From positions 2,356,001 through 2,420,000 of the forward strand of contig NZ_CP082945.1 in NCBI RefSeq assembly GCF_019933235.1: DNA of 64,000 nucleotides. The letters are read 5' to 3'. Position numbers and translations under genes: made by a program. Source of the stretch: Streptomyces angustmyceticus (lineage in GTDB: Bacteria; Actinomycetota; Actinomycetes; Streptomycetales; Streptomycetaceae). The notes under the pieces were generated by a model that saw nothing but the letters and a program-made list of their open reading frames with translations, ran no database searches and was not told the DNA's origin. Shown piece after piece: positions 17,029-26,282 of the stretch; the first letter of the stretch is position 1, and each line of letters opens with the position of its first letter.

Positions 17029-20000
17029 GTGCAGGGACGTTTCAAGAGGGATGGCAGCGCTGCGGCGGACCCGGAGCTGCGCGGCGGGACAGACCGCGCC
17101 TCCTCGCCCCAGCGCGCCCAGAGCAACGGTTCCGCCGGGGGCACACTGCCCGTCGACGGCGGCCAGGCGCCGGGCAATGACGCCGCGGACACCAAGCCCA
17201 AGGGGCCGAAGGGTCCCAGCGGCCCCGGTTCGCGAATAGCGCTGCGCAACTGGCGCATCAGCACCCGCCTGGTCTCCCTGCTCGCGCTGCCCGTGGTCGC
17301 CGCGACCACGCTGGGCGGCATGCGCATCGGCACGTCGATGGAGAACATCGACCAGCTCGACAAGATGCAGCTGCTCACCGAGATGACCCGGCAGGCGACC
17401 GAGCTCGCCGACGCGCTGCAGGTCGAGCGGGACAAGTCGGCCGGTCCGCTGGCCGGCAGCGGCAACTCCAAGGACGATGCCAACGTCGTCGCGCCCCGTG
17501 AGGCGACCGACCACGCCAAGCTGTCGTTCAACCAGGCCACCGGCGACATCCAGGGCCAGGACGCCACGATGGCCGGTGTCCGCGCGACCGTCCTGGAGAT
17601 CGGCCGCCAGCTCAACACCCTCAACGAGATCCGCGCCAACGCCTACAAGGACGGCGACAACGCCGCGCGGACCGTCACCAGCTACAACCAGCTGATCAAC
17701 TCGCTGCTGTCGCTGTCCCAGGACATGGCGCAGGCGACCAGCAACCCGGAGATGATCCGCAGTACCCGTGCGCTGGCGGCGTTCTCGTCGGCCAAGGAGT
17801 ACGCGTCGATCCAGCGCGCCCTGGTCAGCGCCGGCCTCGCCCACAAGGGCGGCCCCCAGCTCTCCGCCAACGACCGGCTGGCCGGCCGTAACGCCGAGGA
17901 CAGCGAGAAGGCGGCCCGCGACCGCTTCTCGCAGATCTACACCAACAACGCCGGCGCGCTCACCCGCGGCCTGGACGGCAACAACGACGAGATCAAGGCC
18001 GCGGTCGCGTTCGCGCACCGCGCCTTCGCCAGCGGTTCCGGCATCCGCAGCCAGGACTACCGCTACCTCGACTGGTACGACTCCGACACCGTCAAGATCG
18101 ACGAGATGTCGCGGATCGAGACCACCCTGCTCTCCGAGATGGAGCAGAAGTCCCGCGAGCTGCGCAACGAGGCGACCCAGTCCGCGATCATCAGCGGTGC
18201 GCTGATCCTGCTCGTCCTCGGCGTCTCGCTGGTCGGCGCGTTCGTCGTGGCGCGCTCCATGGTCCGCTCGCTGCGCCGGCTGCAGGACACCGCGCAGAAG
18301 GTCGCCCAGGACCGGCTCCCCGAGCTCGTCAAGCAGCTGTCCGAGTCCGACCCGCAGGACGTGGACACCTCCGTCCAGTCGGTCGGTGTGCACAGCCGGG
18401 ACGAGATCGGCCGGGTGGCCGCGGCCTTCGACGACGTGCACCGCGAGGCGGTCCGCCTCGCCTCCGAGCAGGCGCTGCTGCGGGGCAACGTCAACGCGAT
18501 GTTCACCAACCTCTCGCGCCGTTCGCAGGGCCTCATCCAGCGTCAGCTCTCGCTCATCTCCGAACTGGAGTCCCGCGAGGCCGACCCGGACCAGCTGTCC
18601 TCCCTCTTCAAGCTCGACCACCTCGCGACCCGTATGCGCCGTAACGGCGAGAACCTCCTGGTCCTCGCCGGTGAGGAGCCGGGGCGGCGGTGGACGCGCC
18701 CGGTGCCGCTGGTCGACGTCCTGCGTGCCGCCGCCTCCGAGGTGGAGCAGTACGAGCGGATCGAGCTCAACGCCGTTCCGCAGACCGAGGTCGCGGGCCG
18801 GGTCGTCAACGACCTCGTCCACCTCCTCGCCGAGCTGCTGGAGAACGCCACCTCGTTCTCCTCCCCGCAGACCAAGGTCAAGGTCACCGGTCACGCGCTG
18901 CCCGACGGGCGGGTGCTGGTCGAGATCCACGACACCGGCATCGGCCTGTCCCCCGAGGACCTCTCGGCGATCAACGAGCGGCTGGCCAGCCCGCCGACCG
19001 TGGACGTCTCGGTGTCCCGGCGGATGGGTCTGTTCGTGGTCGGCCGGCTGTCGCTGCGCCACGGCATCCGCATCCAGCTGCGGCCCTCCGACTCCGGCGG
19101 CACCACCGCGCTGGTCATGCTGCCGGTCGACGTCGCCCAGGGCGGCAAGAAGCCGGCGCCCAGCAACGCCAAGGGCGGCGGTGGCGGCGACCACGGCGGC
19201 ACGCCCGCCAGCCGGCTCGCGGGGCTCCAGCCGCGCGGTCAGGTCGGTTCGGGCCCCTCGGCCGGCGGGCGCCCCGCGCTGCCCGGCCGCGGCGGCCCCG
19301 GCGGCGGTGCCCCGAACGCCTTCGGCGCCCCGGCGCCGTCGGGCCGTACCGCGCCCCCCGGTGCGGGTGCCCCCGGTGCTCCGGCCGCCCCGGCGCAGGG
19401 CGACGCCCGTCCGGCCGCCGGCCGCTCCGGCGGCGCGCGTCCCTCGCTGCCCACCCGCGGCGCGGACAGCGGCCCGGCGCCCACCGTGGCCCCGCCCACC
19501 GGCGCGCCGCGCCGCGAGGAGCGCCCGCAGCTGCCGCCGCGCAACGCCGCGGCCGAGCTGCCGGGGCGTTCGCCCGCCGGCGGCCAGGGCGGCCAGGACG
19601 CGCAGCAGCCCGGCGGTACGAGCTGGGGTGCGCGCCGTGAGCGCGGCGCCTCCGACGACTGGCCGCTGGCGCCCCGCGAGGCACAGGACCGGCCGCGTGG
19701 CCACGAGGAGCCGGAGAGCACCGGCAGCTTCGAGCGGCCCGCGCCGGGCGGCGGCCCCGGTGACACCGCGGCGTTCGCCCGTCCCGACTTCAACGGTCCG
19801 CCGCCCGCGGCGGACGGCTCCCAGGGCGGGCGCGGCCCGCAGGGCGCGAGTCCGGCCGGCCGGGGTGCGGACAACGACCCCGCCCGGACGGGGCAGTTCG
19901 CCCTGCCGAGCGGCGACACGGGCCAGTACGGGGCGAGCCGTCACGACGCCGAGCGCTACGACACCGGGCAGTACGACACGGGCCGCCTCCCGCAGTCCGG

Positions 20001-20781
20001 CGGCGACACCGGGCAGTACGAGCGCCCGGCCGCGGAGACCGGCCAGTACGAGCGGCCCGCGTCCGAGACCGGCCAGTACGAGCGTCCGGCGGCCGACGCC
20101 GGGGGCTACCAGCCGTCCGGCGGCGACACCGGCCATTACCAGCGGCCGGACGCCGAGCGCGGTGCGTACGCCGACGAGTCGCAGGGCACCGGGCAGTTCC
20201 CGGTGCCGGAGACGCAGGAGCGCGGTGCGCCGTCCTCCGACGTGCTCGGCGGCGCGGACGCCGGTCCCGGGGACGGCCGTACGCCGATCTTCGACACCAT
20301 CGAATCCGACTGGTTCAACCACCCCGCGGCCGCCGCGGCCGGCGTGCCGCCCCAGGGTGCCGCCGAGCCCGAGGCCCCGCGGCTGCCGCGCCGCGGTGCC
20401 GCCCAGGGCGGCGAGGAGCGGGGCGGCGCCCGCGGCGAGGCGCCGGTCAACGGCGCCCGCAACGCGGCGCCCGCCGAGGCCGCGCAGTGGCGCAGCTCGC
20501 CGAACGACGAGACCTGGCGGCAGGCGGAGCAGATCCGCCAGCCCGCCGCCGGGGGGATCACCACCTCCGGGCTGCCCCGCCGCGTCCCGCGCGCGAACCT
20601 CGTCGCGGGCACCGCGCAGCAGCAGTCCCACCAGAGCGGTCCGCAGGTCTCGCGCGCGCCCAGTGACGTGCGGGGCCGGCTGACCAATCTCCGTCGGGGT
20701 ATCCAGCAAGGCCGGCAGGCCGGGACGTCGTCCACCGGCACCCACGGCGTTGTCGATCCCACTCACCAGCAGGAGCGTTAG
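17029..20781 (+). CDS. cvnA1: Conservon sensor kinase CvnA1 (nitrate-sensor-like)
   Basis: CvnA proteins are membrane histidine-kinase-like sensors at the head of conservons, G-protein-like signalling units of actinobacteria. From GTG 17029 the product has 1,250 residues. Order: basic N-terminus, TM1 (about 78-98), extracytoplasmic helical sensor, TM2 (385-409), HAMP, the H-box-like LDHLATRMRRNGENLLVL (about 530), and ATPase motifs ELLENATSFSS (602) and HDTGIGLS (635). A 550-residue Gly/Pro/Ala-rich tail follows, with TGQYERPA-type repeats at about 963-1034. The start is uncertain because no strong ribosome site precedes it. The last codons sit next to cvnB1. Whether it autophosphorylates is unproven for the family. 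Confidence 0.88.
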   Translation: MQGRFKRDGSAAADPELRGGTDRASSPQRAQSNGSAGGTLPVDGGQAPGNDAADTKPKGPKGPSGPGSRIALRNWRISTRLVSLLALPVVAATTLGGMRIGTSMENIDQLDKMQLLTEMTRQATELADALQVERDKSAGPLAGSGNSKDDANVVAPREATDHAKLSFNQATGDIQGQDATMAGVRATVLEIGRQLNTLNEIRANAYKDGDNAARTVTSYNQLINSLLSLSQDMAQATSNPEMIRSTRALAAFSSAKEYASIQRALVSAGLAHKGGPQLSANDRLAGRNAEDSEKAARDRFSQIYTNNAGALTRGLDGNNDEIKAAVAFAHRAFASGSGIRSQDYRYLDWYDSDTVKIDEMSRIETTLLSEMEQKSRELRNEATQSAIISGALILLVLGVSLVGAFVVARSMVRSLRRLQDTAQKVAQDRLPELVKQLSESDPQDVDTSVQSVGVHSRDEIGRVAAAFDDVHREAVRLASEQALLRGNVNAMFTNLSRRSQGLIQRQLSLISELESREADPDQLSSLFKLDHLATRMRRNGENLLVLAGEEPGRRWTRPVPLVDVLRAAASEVEQYERIELNAVPQTEVAGRVVNDLVHLLAELLENATSFSSPQTKVKVTGHALPDGRVLVEIHDTGIGLSPEDLSAINERLASPPTVDVSVSRRMGLFVVGRLSLRHGIRIQLRPSDSGGTTALVMLPVDVAQGGKKPAPSNAKGGGGGDHGGTPASRLAGLQPRGQVGSGPSAGGRPALPGRGGPGGGAPNAFGAPAPSGRTAPPGAGAPGAPAAPAQGDARPAAGRSGGARPSLPTRGADSGPAPTVAPPTGAPRREERPQLPPRNAAAELPGRSPAGGQGGQDAQQPGGTSWGARRERGASDDWPLAPREAQDRPRGHEEPESTGSFERPAPGGGPGDTAAFARPDFNGPPPAADGSQGGRGPQGASPAGRGADNDPARTGQFALPSGDTGQYGASRHDAERYDTGQYDTGRLPQSGGDTGQYERPAAETGQYERPASETGQYERPAADAGGYQPSGGDTGHYQRPDAERGAYADESQGTGQFPVPETQERGAPSSDVLGGADAGPGDGRTPIFDTIESDWFNHPAAAAAGVPPQGAAEPEAPRLPRRGAAQGGEERGGARGEAPVNGARNAAPAEAAQWRSSPNDETWRQAEQIRQPAAGGITTSGLPRRVPRANLVAGTAQQQSHQSGPQVSRAPSDVRGRLTNLRRGIQQGRQAGTSSTGTHGVVDPTHQQER

Positions 20782-21204
20782 TTGAGTCCGATGAGCCAGG
20801 CGGCGCAGAACCTGAACTGGTTGATCACCAACTTCGTGGACAACACCCCCGGGGTGTCGCACACGGTGGTGGTCTCCGCGGACGGACTGCTCCTCGCCAT
20901 GTCCGAGGGCTTCCCCCGCGACCGTGCCGATCAGTTGGCGGCGGTGGCCTCCGGCCTGACCTCGCTGACCTCCGGCGCGTCCCGCATCTTCGAGGGCGGG
21001 ACGGTCAACCAGACCGTGGTGGAGATGGAGCGGGGCTTCCTCTTCATCATGTCCGTCTCGGACGGATCGTCCCTGGCCGTGCTCGCACACCCCGAGTGCG
21101 ACATCGGCCTGGTCGGCTACGAAATGGCGCTCCTGGTCGATCGCGCGGGCACCGTCCTGACGCCCGACCTCCGCGCCGAACTGCAGGGCAGCCTGCTGCA
21201 CTGA
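20782..21204 (+). CDS. cvnB1: Roadblock/LC7-domain protein CvnB1
   Basis: This 140-residue roadblock protein probably regulates or docks to the CvnD GTPase, like MglB for MglA. Typical segments are LNWLITNFVDNTPGVSHTVV, SADGLLLAMSEGFPRDRAD and LAVLAHPECDIGLVGYEMAL. A TTG start at 20782, directly after the cvnA1 stop, is preferred: GGAG lies six bases upstream, and the paralogue in conservon 2 has GTG at the same place. The alternative is ATG 20791. The protein is almost identical to CvnB2. Confidence 0.93.
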   Translation: MSPMSQAAQNLNWLITNFVDNTPGVSHTVVVSADGLLLAMSEGFPRDRADQLAAVASGLTSLTSGASRIFEGGTVNQTVVEMERGFLFIMSVSDGSSLAVLAHPECDIGLVGYEMALLVDRAGTVLTPDLRAELQGSLLH

Positions 21205-21305
21205 ACGGCGCCCGCAGCGCCGCTTTGTCCAGCACCAACCATCCATGTGCCGCACCCCCCACCGGCCCAACCCGACGACAGTCAGTTGTCCCGCCCGGAG
21301 GACCC

Positions 21306-21716
21306 ATGACCCCGCCACCTGCCACTTCCGGCCCGTACGGCGCCTACAGCCAAGCGCCGTACGGGAGCGAAGGTGACCAGCCGCTGGTGCGCCCGTACGC
21401 CATGACCGGAGGCCGGACCAGGCCGCGCTACCAGCTCGCCATCGAGGCGCTGGTCAGCACGACCGCCGACCCCTCTCAGCTGCCCGGGCTGCTGCCCGAG
21501 CACCAGCGGATCTGCCACCTGTGCCGTGAGGTGAAGTCGGTCGCCGAGGTCTCCGCGCTGCTGCACATCCCGCTGGGTGTGGCGCGGATCCTGGTCGCGG
21601 ACCTGGCAGAGGCCGGGATGGTGGCGATCCACCAGCCCGGCGGCAGCGGTGAAGCCGGCGGCACGCCGGACGTGACCTTGCTCGAGAGGGTGCTCAGTGG
21701 ACTTCGCAAGCTCTGA
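21306..21716 (+). CDS. cvnC1: DUF742 protein CvnC1
   Basis: The 136-residue conservon component has a short Pro/Tyr/Gly-rich N-terminus and the DUF742 domain: LVRPYAMTGGRTRP, QRICHLCREVKSVAEVSALL with a CXXC pair, and GVARILVADLAEAGMVAIHQ, a winged-helix-like fold. It is thought to be a cytoplasmic adaptor in the CvnABCD complex. The ATG has CGGAGGA directly upstream. The last 20 bases overlap cvnD1. A 93-bp block (21381-21473) is identical to cvnC2. Confidence 0.92.
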   Translation: MTPPPATSGPYGAYSQAPYGSEGDQPLVRPYAMTGGRTRPRYQLAIEALVSTTADPSQLPGLLPEHQRICHLCREVKSVAEVSALLHIPLGVARILVADLAEAGMVAIHQPGGSGEAGGTPDVTLLERVLSGLRKL

Positions 21717-22287
21717 CGGCTCCGACGGGAACAGAGCCCGCGCCACCACCTCCGCCAAGATCGTGGTGGCGGGGGGCTTCGGCGTGGGCAAGACCACCTT
21801 CGTCGGGGCCGTCTCGGAGATCAACCCGCTGCGCACGGAGGCCGTGATGACCTCCGCCTCGGCGGGGATCGACGACCTCAGCCACGTCCAGGACAAGACC
21901 ACGACGACCGTGGCGATGGACTTCGGCCGGATCACGCTGGACCAGGACCTGATCCTGTACCTCTTCGGTACGCCGGGCCAGGACCGCTTCTGGTTCATGT
22001 GGGACGACCTGGTCCGCGGCGCCATCGGCGCGGTCGTGCTGGTCGACACCCGCCGGCTCGCCGACTGCTTCGCGGCGGTCGACTACTTCGAGAACAGCGG
22101 CCTGCCGTTCGTCGTCGCCCTCAACGGCTTCGAGGGACACCAGCCGTACACGCCCGAAGAGGTGCGCGAGGCGCTGCAGATCGGCCCGGGGGCGCCGATC
22201 ATCACCACCGACGCACGGCACCGCAGCGAGGCCAAGAGCGCGCTCATCACGCTCGTGGAGCACGCGCTGATGGCGCGGCTGCAGTAG
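21697..22287 (+). CDS. cvnD1: Conservon small GTPase CvnD1
   Basis: This 196-residue Ras-like or Arf-like GTPase of the conservon has P-loop GGFGVGKTT (residues 26-34), then TTTTVAMDFGRI as the switch region, LFGTPGQDRFWFMWDD as the G3-type motif, and VALNGF in place of the usual NKXD. The GTG start overlaps cvnC1 by 20 bases. Missing canonical G4 and G5 motifs are normal for this family. A 128-bp stretch (21904-22031) is identical to cvnD2. Confidence 0.93.
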   Translation: MDFASSDGSDGNRARATTSAKIVVAGGFGVGKTTFVGAVSEINPLRTEAVMTSASAGIDDLSHVQDKTTTTVAMDFGRITLDQDLILYLFGTPGQDRFWFMWDDLVRGAIGAVVLVDTRRLADCFAAVDYFENSGLPFVVALNGFEGHQPYTPEEVREALQIGPGAPIITTDARHRSEAKSALITLVEHALMARLQ

Positions 22288-22687
22288 GGCCGGGACGGCC
22301 CGCCCGGCGTCCGGAGCGGGCCGTACAGCGGTTTTCACCGACGGGGCCGCACCCCCCTGCCCCGGGTGGGTTCCCGGCATCCATGAGTGGATCTGTGTCC
22401 TTCGACACGCCTGCAATTTTGCTTCATAACGTTTCGACAGTGAATCAGCGGGCTTTCGACACCCCGCGCGCATGTCCGGCTTCGCTGCGCTCACAGATCT
22501 CCCGCATTTTGGCGCCGCTCGCCCTTAACGCCCCTTTTATCTCAGGCCCTTTCGGCCCTCCTCCGGCTTTGCCCAGTGTTTGGAACGCACCGCCCTGACG
22601 TGCTGAAATTCGCTGAACTCCGGAGTAGGAACGCCCAGAAGAAACGGCACAGCAAATCAGTGCCGGCGCCGAGAGGTTGTTGGTCGA
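22288..22687. promoter_or_regulatory. Region between conservons with three TTCGACA repeats
   Basis: The 400 bp contain no convincing gene. TTCGACA occurs as direct repeats at 22401-22407, 22433-22439 and 22455-22461, in an AT-richer stretch. This probably carries the promoter of the second conservon; the repeats may be a regulator or sigma-factor site. Confidence 0.4.
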
Positions 22688-25600
22688 GTGAGGCGAAGCA
22701 AGGCGAGCCCCGAGCCGCAGGAACCGCGGCGGGGCAACTTCACCCCGCCACCCAGAGGTGGCCTACCGGCTTCCGACGCGCCCGAGAGCACGGTCGCGAA
22801 GCCTCCGGTCAGTGGCGGCAAGTACTCCCCGCGCAACTGGCGCGTGGCGACCCGCCTGAACGCCATCCTGCTGATCCCCGTGCTGCTCGCCCTGGTCTTC
22901 GGCGGTCTGCGGGTGGACAGCTCGTTCGGCACCTGGCAGGAAGCGCAGGACGCGGAGAACACCGCGAAGCTGGTGCGCGCCGCGCTCTCCTACAGCACCG
23001 CGCTGATCGACGAGCGCGACCGCACCGCGGCACCCCTGCTGAAGGGCAAGAAGGACGACCCGGTCGTCCAGCAGGCGCGGGACACCACCGACGCCGCCGC
23101 CGACACGTTCCACCAGGCCGCCAAGAACATTCCGGACAAGCCGGGTCTCAACCGCCGTCTCGCCGCGTTCGAGAAGGTCGAGCCCAAGCTCCAGAAGCTG
23201 CGTCAGGTCGCCTACACCTCCCGACTGCACGGAGTGCAGACCGAAGAGGGCTATGTCGAGGTCCAGCACCCGCTGATGGAGTTCGCCAACGAACTCGGCC
23301 TGGGCACCGGCAACATCACCTCCTACGGCCGTACGGTCTACGCCATCGCACTGGCGAAGGCCGCCGAGTCGCTGGAGCGCTCCATCGGCACCCACCTCCT
23401 GGTCGACCCCGCCACCCCGCAGGGCGGCAAGGAGCACAAGCTGCAGCTGACCGCCTTCGCGTCGTACCGCTACCTGGAGGGCATCGCCCTCGGCGAGTAC
23501 ACCTCCGGCGGCACGCCCGAGGACGTCGAGCGGCTGAACAAGGACGGCGCGGCGCTCAAGCGGGCCGCCCAGCAGAAGGTCGCACAGGCGAAGGCGCAGG
23601 CGCAGGCCGCGGGCCGGCCGTTCCGCACCCCGCCGTCGATCGACCAGATGTCCACGCTGATGGCCACCGGCGCCGCACCGGAGACGCTCGGCCTGCGCGG
23701 CATCACCTCGGACAGCTACTTCGCGGCTGCGACCGGCAAGTTCGACATGTACCGGTCCATCGAGAAGGACCTGGCGGACAAGGCCGTGAACGAGGCGGCC
23801 CAGATCTCCGAGGACGCCCGGCAGTCCACCTTCGTCGACTCCGGCATCGTGCTGGCCGCGCTGATCATCGCGTTCATCGTGGCCGGTCTCATGGCCCGCC
23901 GGATGAGCCGCAACATGCGCCAGCTGCGCACCGCCGCCTTCGGCATCGCCGAGCAGCGGCTGCCGATGCTGGTCGACCAGCTCTCGCGGACCGACCCGGG
24001 CCGGGTCGACACCCGGGTGCAGCCGATCCCGATCTCCACCACCGACGAGATCGGCGAGGTCGCCCGCGCCTTCGACCAGGTGCACCGCGAGGCCGTCCGG
24101 CTCGCCGCCGAGCAGGCACTGCTGCGGGGCAACGTCAACGCGATCTTCACCAACCTCTCCAGCCGCAACCAGGGTCTGATCGAGCGCCAGCTGGAGCTGA
24201 TCACCGACCTGGAGAACAACGAGGCGGACCCGGACCAGCTGGAGAACCTCTTCCGGCTCGACCACCTCGCCACCCGTATGCGGCGCAACGGCGAGAACCT
24301 CCTCATCCTCGCGGGCGAGGAGCCCGGCCGCCGCTGGAACCAGCCGGTGCCGCTGGTCGACGTCCTGCGGGCGGCGACCTCCGAGGTCGAGTCGTACGAG
24401 CGGATCGAGCTCACCGGCGTCCCCGAGAGCGAGATCCACGGCACCGCCGTGACCGACCTCGTGCACCTGCTCTCCGAGCTGCTGGAGAACGCCACCACGT
24501 TCTCCTCGCCGCAGACCAAGGTGCGGGTCGCCGCGACCCGGCTGCCCGACGGCCGGGTGATGATCGAGATCCACGACAAGGGCATCGGGCTCACCCCCGA
24601 GGACTTCGCGGACATCAACCACAAGCTGGCCAACCCGCCGAGCGTGGACGCCGCGATCTCCCAGCGCATGGGCCTGTTCGTGGTCGGCCGGCTGGCCGAC
24701 CGGCACGGCATCCGGGTGCAGCTGCGCCCCTCCGGCGAGCAGGCGGGCACCACGTCGCTGGTCATGCTGCCCGAGGCGATCACCCACGGTGGTGGCGGCG
24801 AGGAGCAGTTCGACGACGACTTCACGGTCTCCCGGATCGTTCCGGAGCACCAGCAGCCCTCGTTCGAGACCCATCAGCGCACCGCCGCCGAGCTGGGCTT
24901 CGACGACAGCCGCTACGGTCGTACGGACGGCGCGGACCTGGACATGGTGGGCCGCTCGCTGCTCCGCGAGGAGCGCCGGGCCGCCCTGGAGGCACAGACG
25001 GGCGGTGAGCACGCCGCCGACCATCAGGAGGCCGAGCGTCCGCTCTTCCGTGACGAGGCACCGGCCGCCGGCGGCTACCAGGACTACCCGGCCCAGGCAT
25101 ATGCGGAAGCCGATCAACCGCTCTACGACGACCGGTCCCACGGCGGGCAGGCATTCGGCGAGCAGGGCTTCGCGGAGACCACAGGCCAGCAGCCTTTTGT
25201 CCCCCACCAGCCGGCACAGCAGGACGAGTGGCCCGAACGCCCGGCCTTCGAGGGCTACTTCGGGACCGAAGCGGAATCCGACCGGAATACCACTGCCGCT
25301 CCCGCTGACGCCCCCGAGCGCGTACCATTCGAGCGTCCGGGCCCCACACCGAGCGACGCCCCCTCGCTGACGGACGCCGGCCTTCCGCGCCGCGGAGGAC
25401 GCGACCAGCAGGCACCGCAGGTGCAGCAGCAGCGGAGCGCGCCGGAGACCGGCCAGGACGGCTCCGACTGGCGCAGCTCCAACGACGATCGCTGGGAGAG
25501 GGCGGAGCGGCTTCGCGAGCCGAAGGCGGGCGGAGTCACCTCCTCCGGTCTCCCCCGGCGGGTGCCCAAGGCCAACCTGGTCGAAGGTGCCGCGGAGCAG

Positions 25601-25774
25601 ACGCCGCAGGGCGGCCCCCAGGTCTCCCGCGCCCCGGAGGACGTCCGTGGCAGGCTGAGTAACCTGCGCCGCGGTGTCCAGCAGGGACGCAACGTCGGCA
25701 CGGACCCCTCCGGGGTCCCCCAGAATGACCAACAGGGCTACGGCCCCGGCAGCACCTACGATCAGGAGCGTTAG
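22688..25774 (+). CDS. cvnA2: Conservon sensor kinase CvnA2 (nitrate-sensor-like)
   Basis: This is a 1,028-residue paralogue of CvnA1. It starts with GTG and the basic segment RRSKASPEPQEPRRGNF. TM1 is about residues 57-76, the extracytoplasmic sensor about 77-385, TM2 about 386-405, then HAMP, LDHLATRMRRNGENLLIL (about 524), ELLENATTFSS and HDKGIGLT. A 320-residue acidic, Gln/Pro-rich tail ends with the ...SRAPEDVRGRLSNLRRG segment also found at the end of CvnA1. The sensor domains of the two kinases are quite different while the kinase cores are close, suggesting different inputs into one signalling logic. The stop is one base from cvnB2. Confidence 0.92.
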   Translation: MRRSKASPEPQEPRRGNFTPPPRGGLPASDAPESTVAKPPVSGGKYSPRNWRVATRLNAILLIPVLLALVFGGLRVDSSFGTWQEAQDAENTAKLVRAALSYSTALIDERDRTAAPLLKGKKDDPVVQQARDTTDAAADTFHQAAKNIPDKPGLNRRLAAFEKVEPKLQKLRQVAYTSRLHGVQTEEGYVEVQHPLMEFANELGLGTGNITSYGRTVYAIALAKAAESLERSIGTHLLVDPATPQGGKEHKLQLTAFASYRYLEGIALGEYTSGGTPEDVERLNKDGAALKRAAQQKVAQAKAQAQAAGRPFRTPPSIDQMSTLMATGAAPETLGLRGITSDSYFAAATGKFDMYRSIEKDLADKAVNEAAQISEDARQSTFVDSGIVLAALIIAFIVAGLMARRMSRNMRQLRTAAFGIAEQRLPMLVDQLSRTDPGRVDTRVQPIPISTTDEIGEVARAFDQVHREAVRLAAEQALLRGNVNAIFTNLSSRNQGLIERQLELITDLENNEADPDQLENLFRLDHLATRMRRNGENLLILAGEEPGRRWNQPVPLVDVLRAATSEVESYERIELTGVPESEIHGTAVTDLVHLLSELLENATTFSSPQTKVRVAATRLPDGRVMIEIHDKGIGLTPEDFADINHKLANPPSVDAAISQRMGLFVVGRLADRHGIRVQLRPSGEQAGTTSLVMLPEAITHGGGGEEQFDDDFTVSRIVPEHQQPSFETHQRTAAELGFDDSRYGRTDGADLDMVGRSLLREERRAALEAQTGGEHAADHQEAERPLFRDEAPAAGGYQDYPAQAYAEADQPLYDDRSHGGQAFGEQGFAETTGQQPFVPHQPAQQDEWPERPAFEGYFGTEAESDRNTTAAPADAPERVPFERPGPTPSDAPSLTDAGLPRRGGRDQQAPQVQQQRSAPETGQDGSDWRSSNDDRWERAERLREPKAGGVTSSGLPRRVPKANLVEGAAEQTPQGGPQVSRAPEDVRGRLSNLRRGVQQGRNVGTDPSGVPQNDQQGYGPGSTYDQER

Positions 25775-25775
25775 T

Positions 25776-26198
25776 GTGAGCCCGATGAGCCAGGCGGCGC
25801 AGAATCTGAACTGGTTGATCACCAACTTCGTGGACAACACCCCCGGGGTGTCCCACACGGTCGTGGTCTCCGCGGACGGGCTGCTCCTCGCCATGTCCGA
25901 GGGTTTCCCTCGTGACAGAGCCGATCAGTTGGCGGCGGTGGCCTCCGGCCTCACCTCGCTGACCTCCGGCGCGTCCCGCATCTTCGAGGGCGGGAGCGTC
26001 AACCAGACCGTGGTGGAGATGGAGCGCGGCTTCCTCTTCATCATGTCCGTCTCGGACGGATCGTCGCTGGCCGTGCTCGCACACCCCGAGTGCGACATCG
26101 GCCTGGTCGGCTACGAGATGGCCCTGCTGGTCGACCGCGCGGGCACGGTGCTGACGCCGGATCTGCGCGCCGAACTGCAGGGCAGCCTTCTCAACTAA
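25776..26198 (+). CDS. cvnB2: Roadblock/LC7-domain protein CvnB2
   Basis: The 140-residue protein differs from CvnB1 at only a few positions (for example GGS for GGT near residue 72, and the C-terminal residue). The GTG start lies one base after the cvnA2 stop, with AGGAG upstream. The near identity suggests that the two roadblock proteins could exchange between the complexes, or that the genes are homogenised by conversion. Confidence 0.93.
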   Translation: MSPMSQAAQNLNWLITNFVDNTPGVSHTVVVSADGLLLAMSEGFPRDRADQLAAVASGLTSLTSGASRIFEGGSVNQTVVEMERGFLFIMSVSDGSSLAVLAHPECDIGLVGYEMALLVDRAGTVLTPDLRAELQGSLLN

Positions 26199-26282
26199 AA
26201 GACAGGCAGTGCGTTTCCCGCCACCGCGCCTTATGGTTCGGTGGCGCGACCGGCGTCAGACAGGCAAGTTGGAGGAGGAGAC

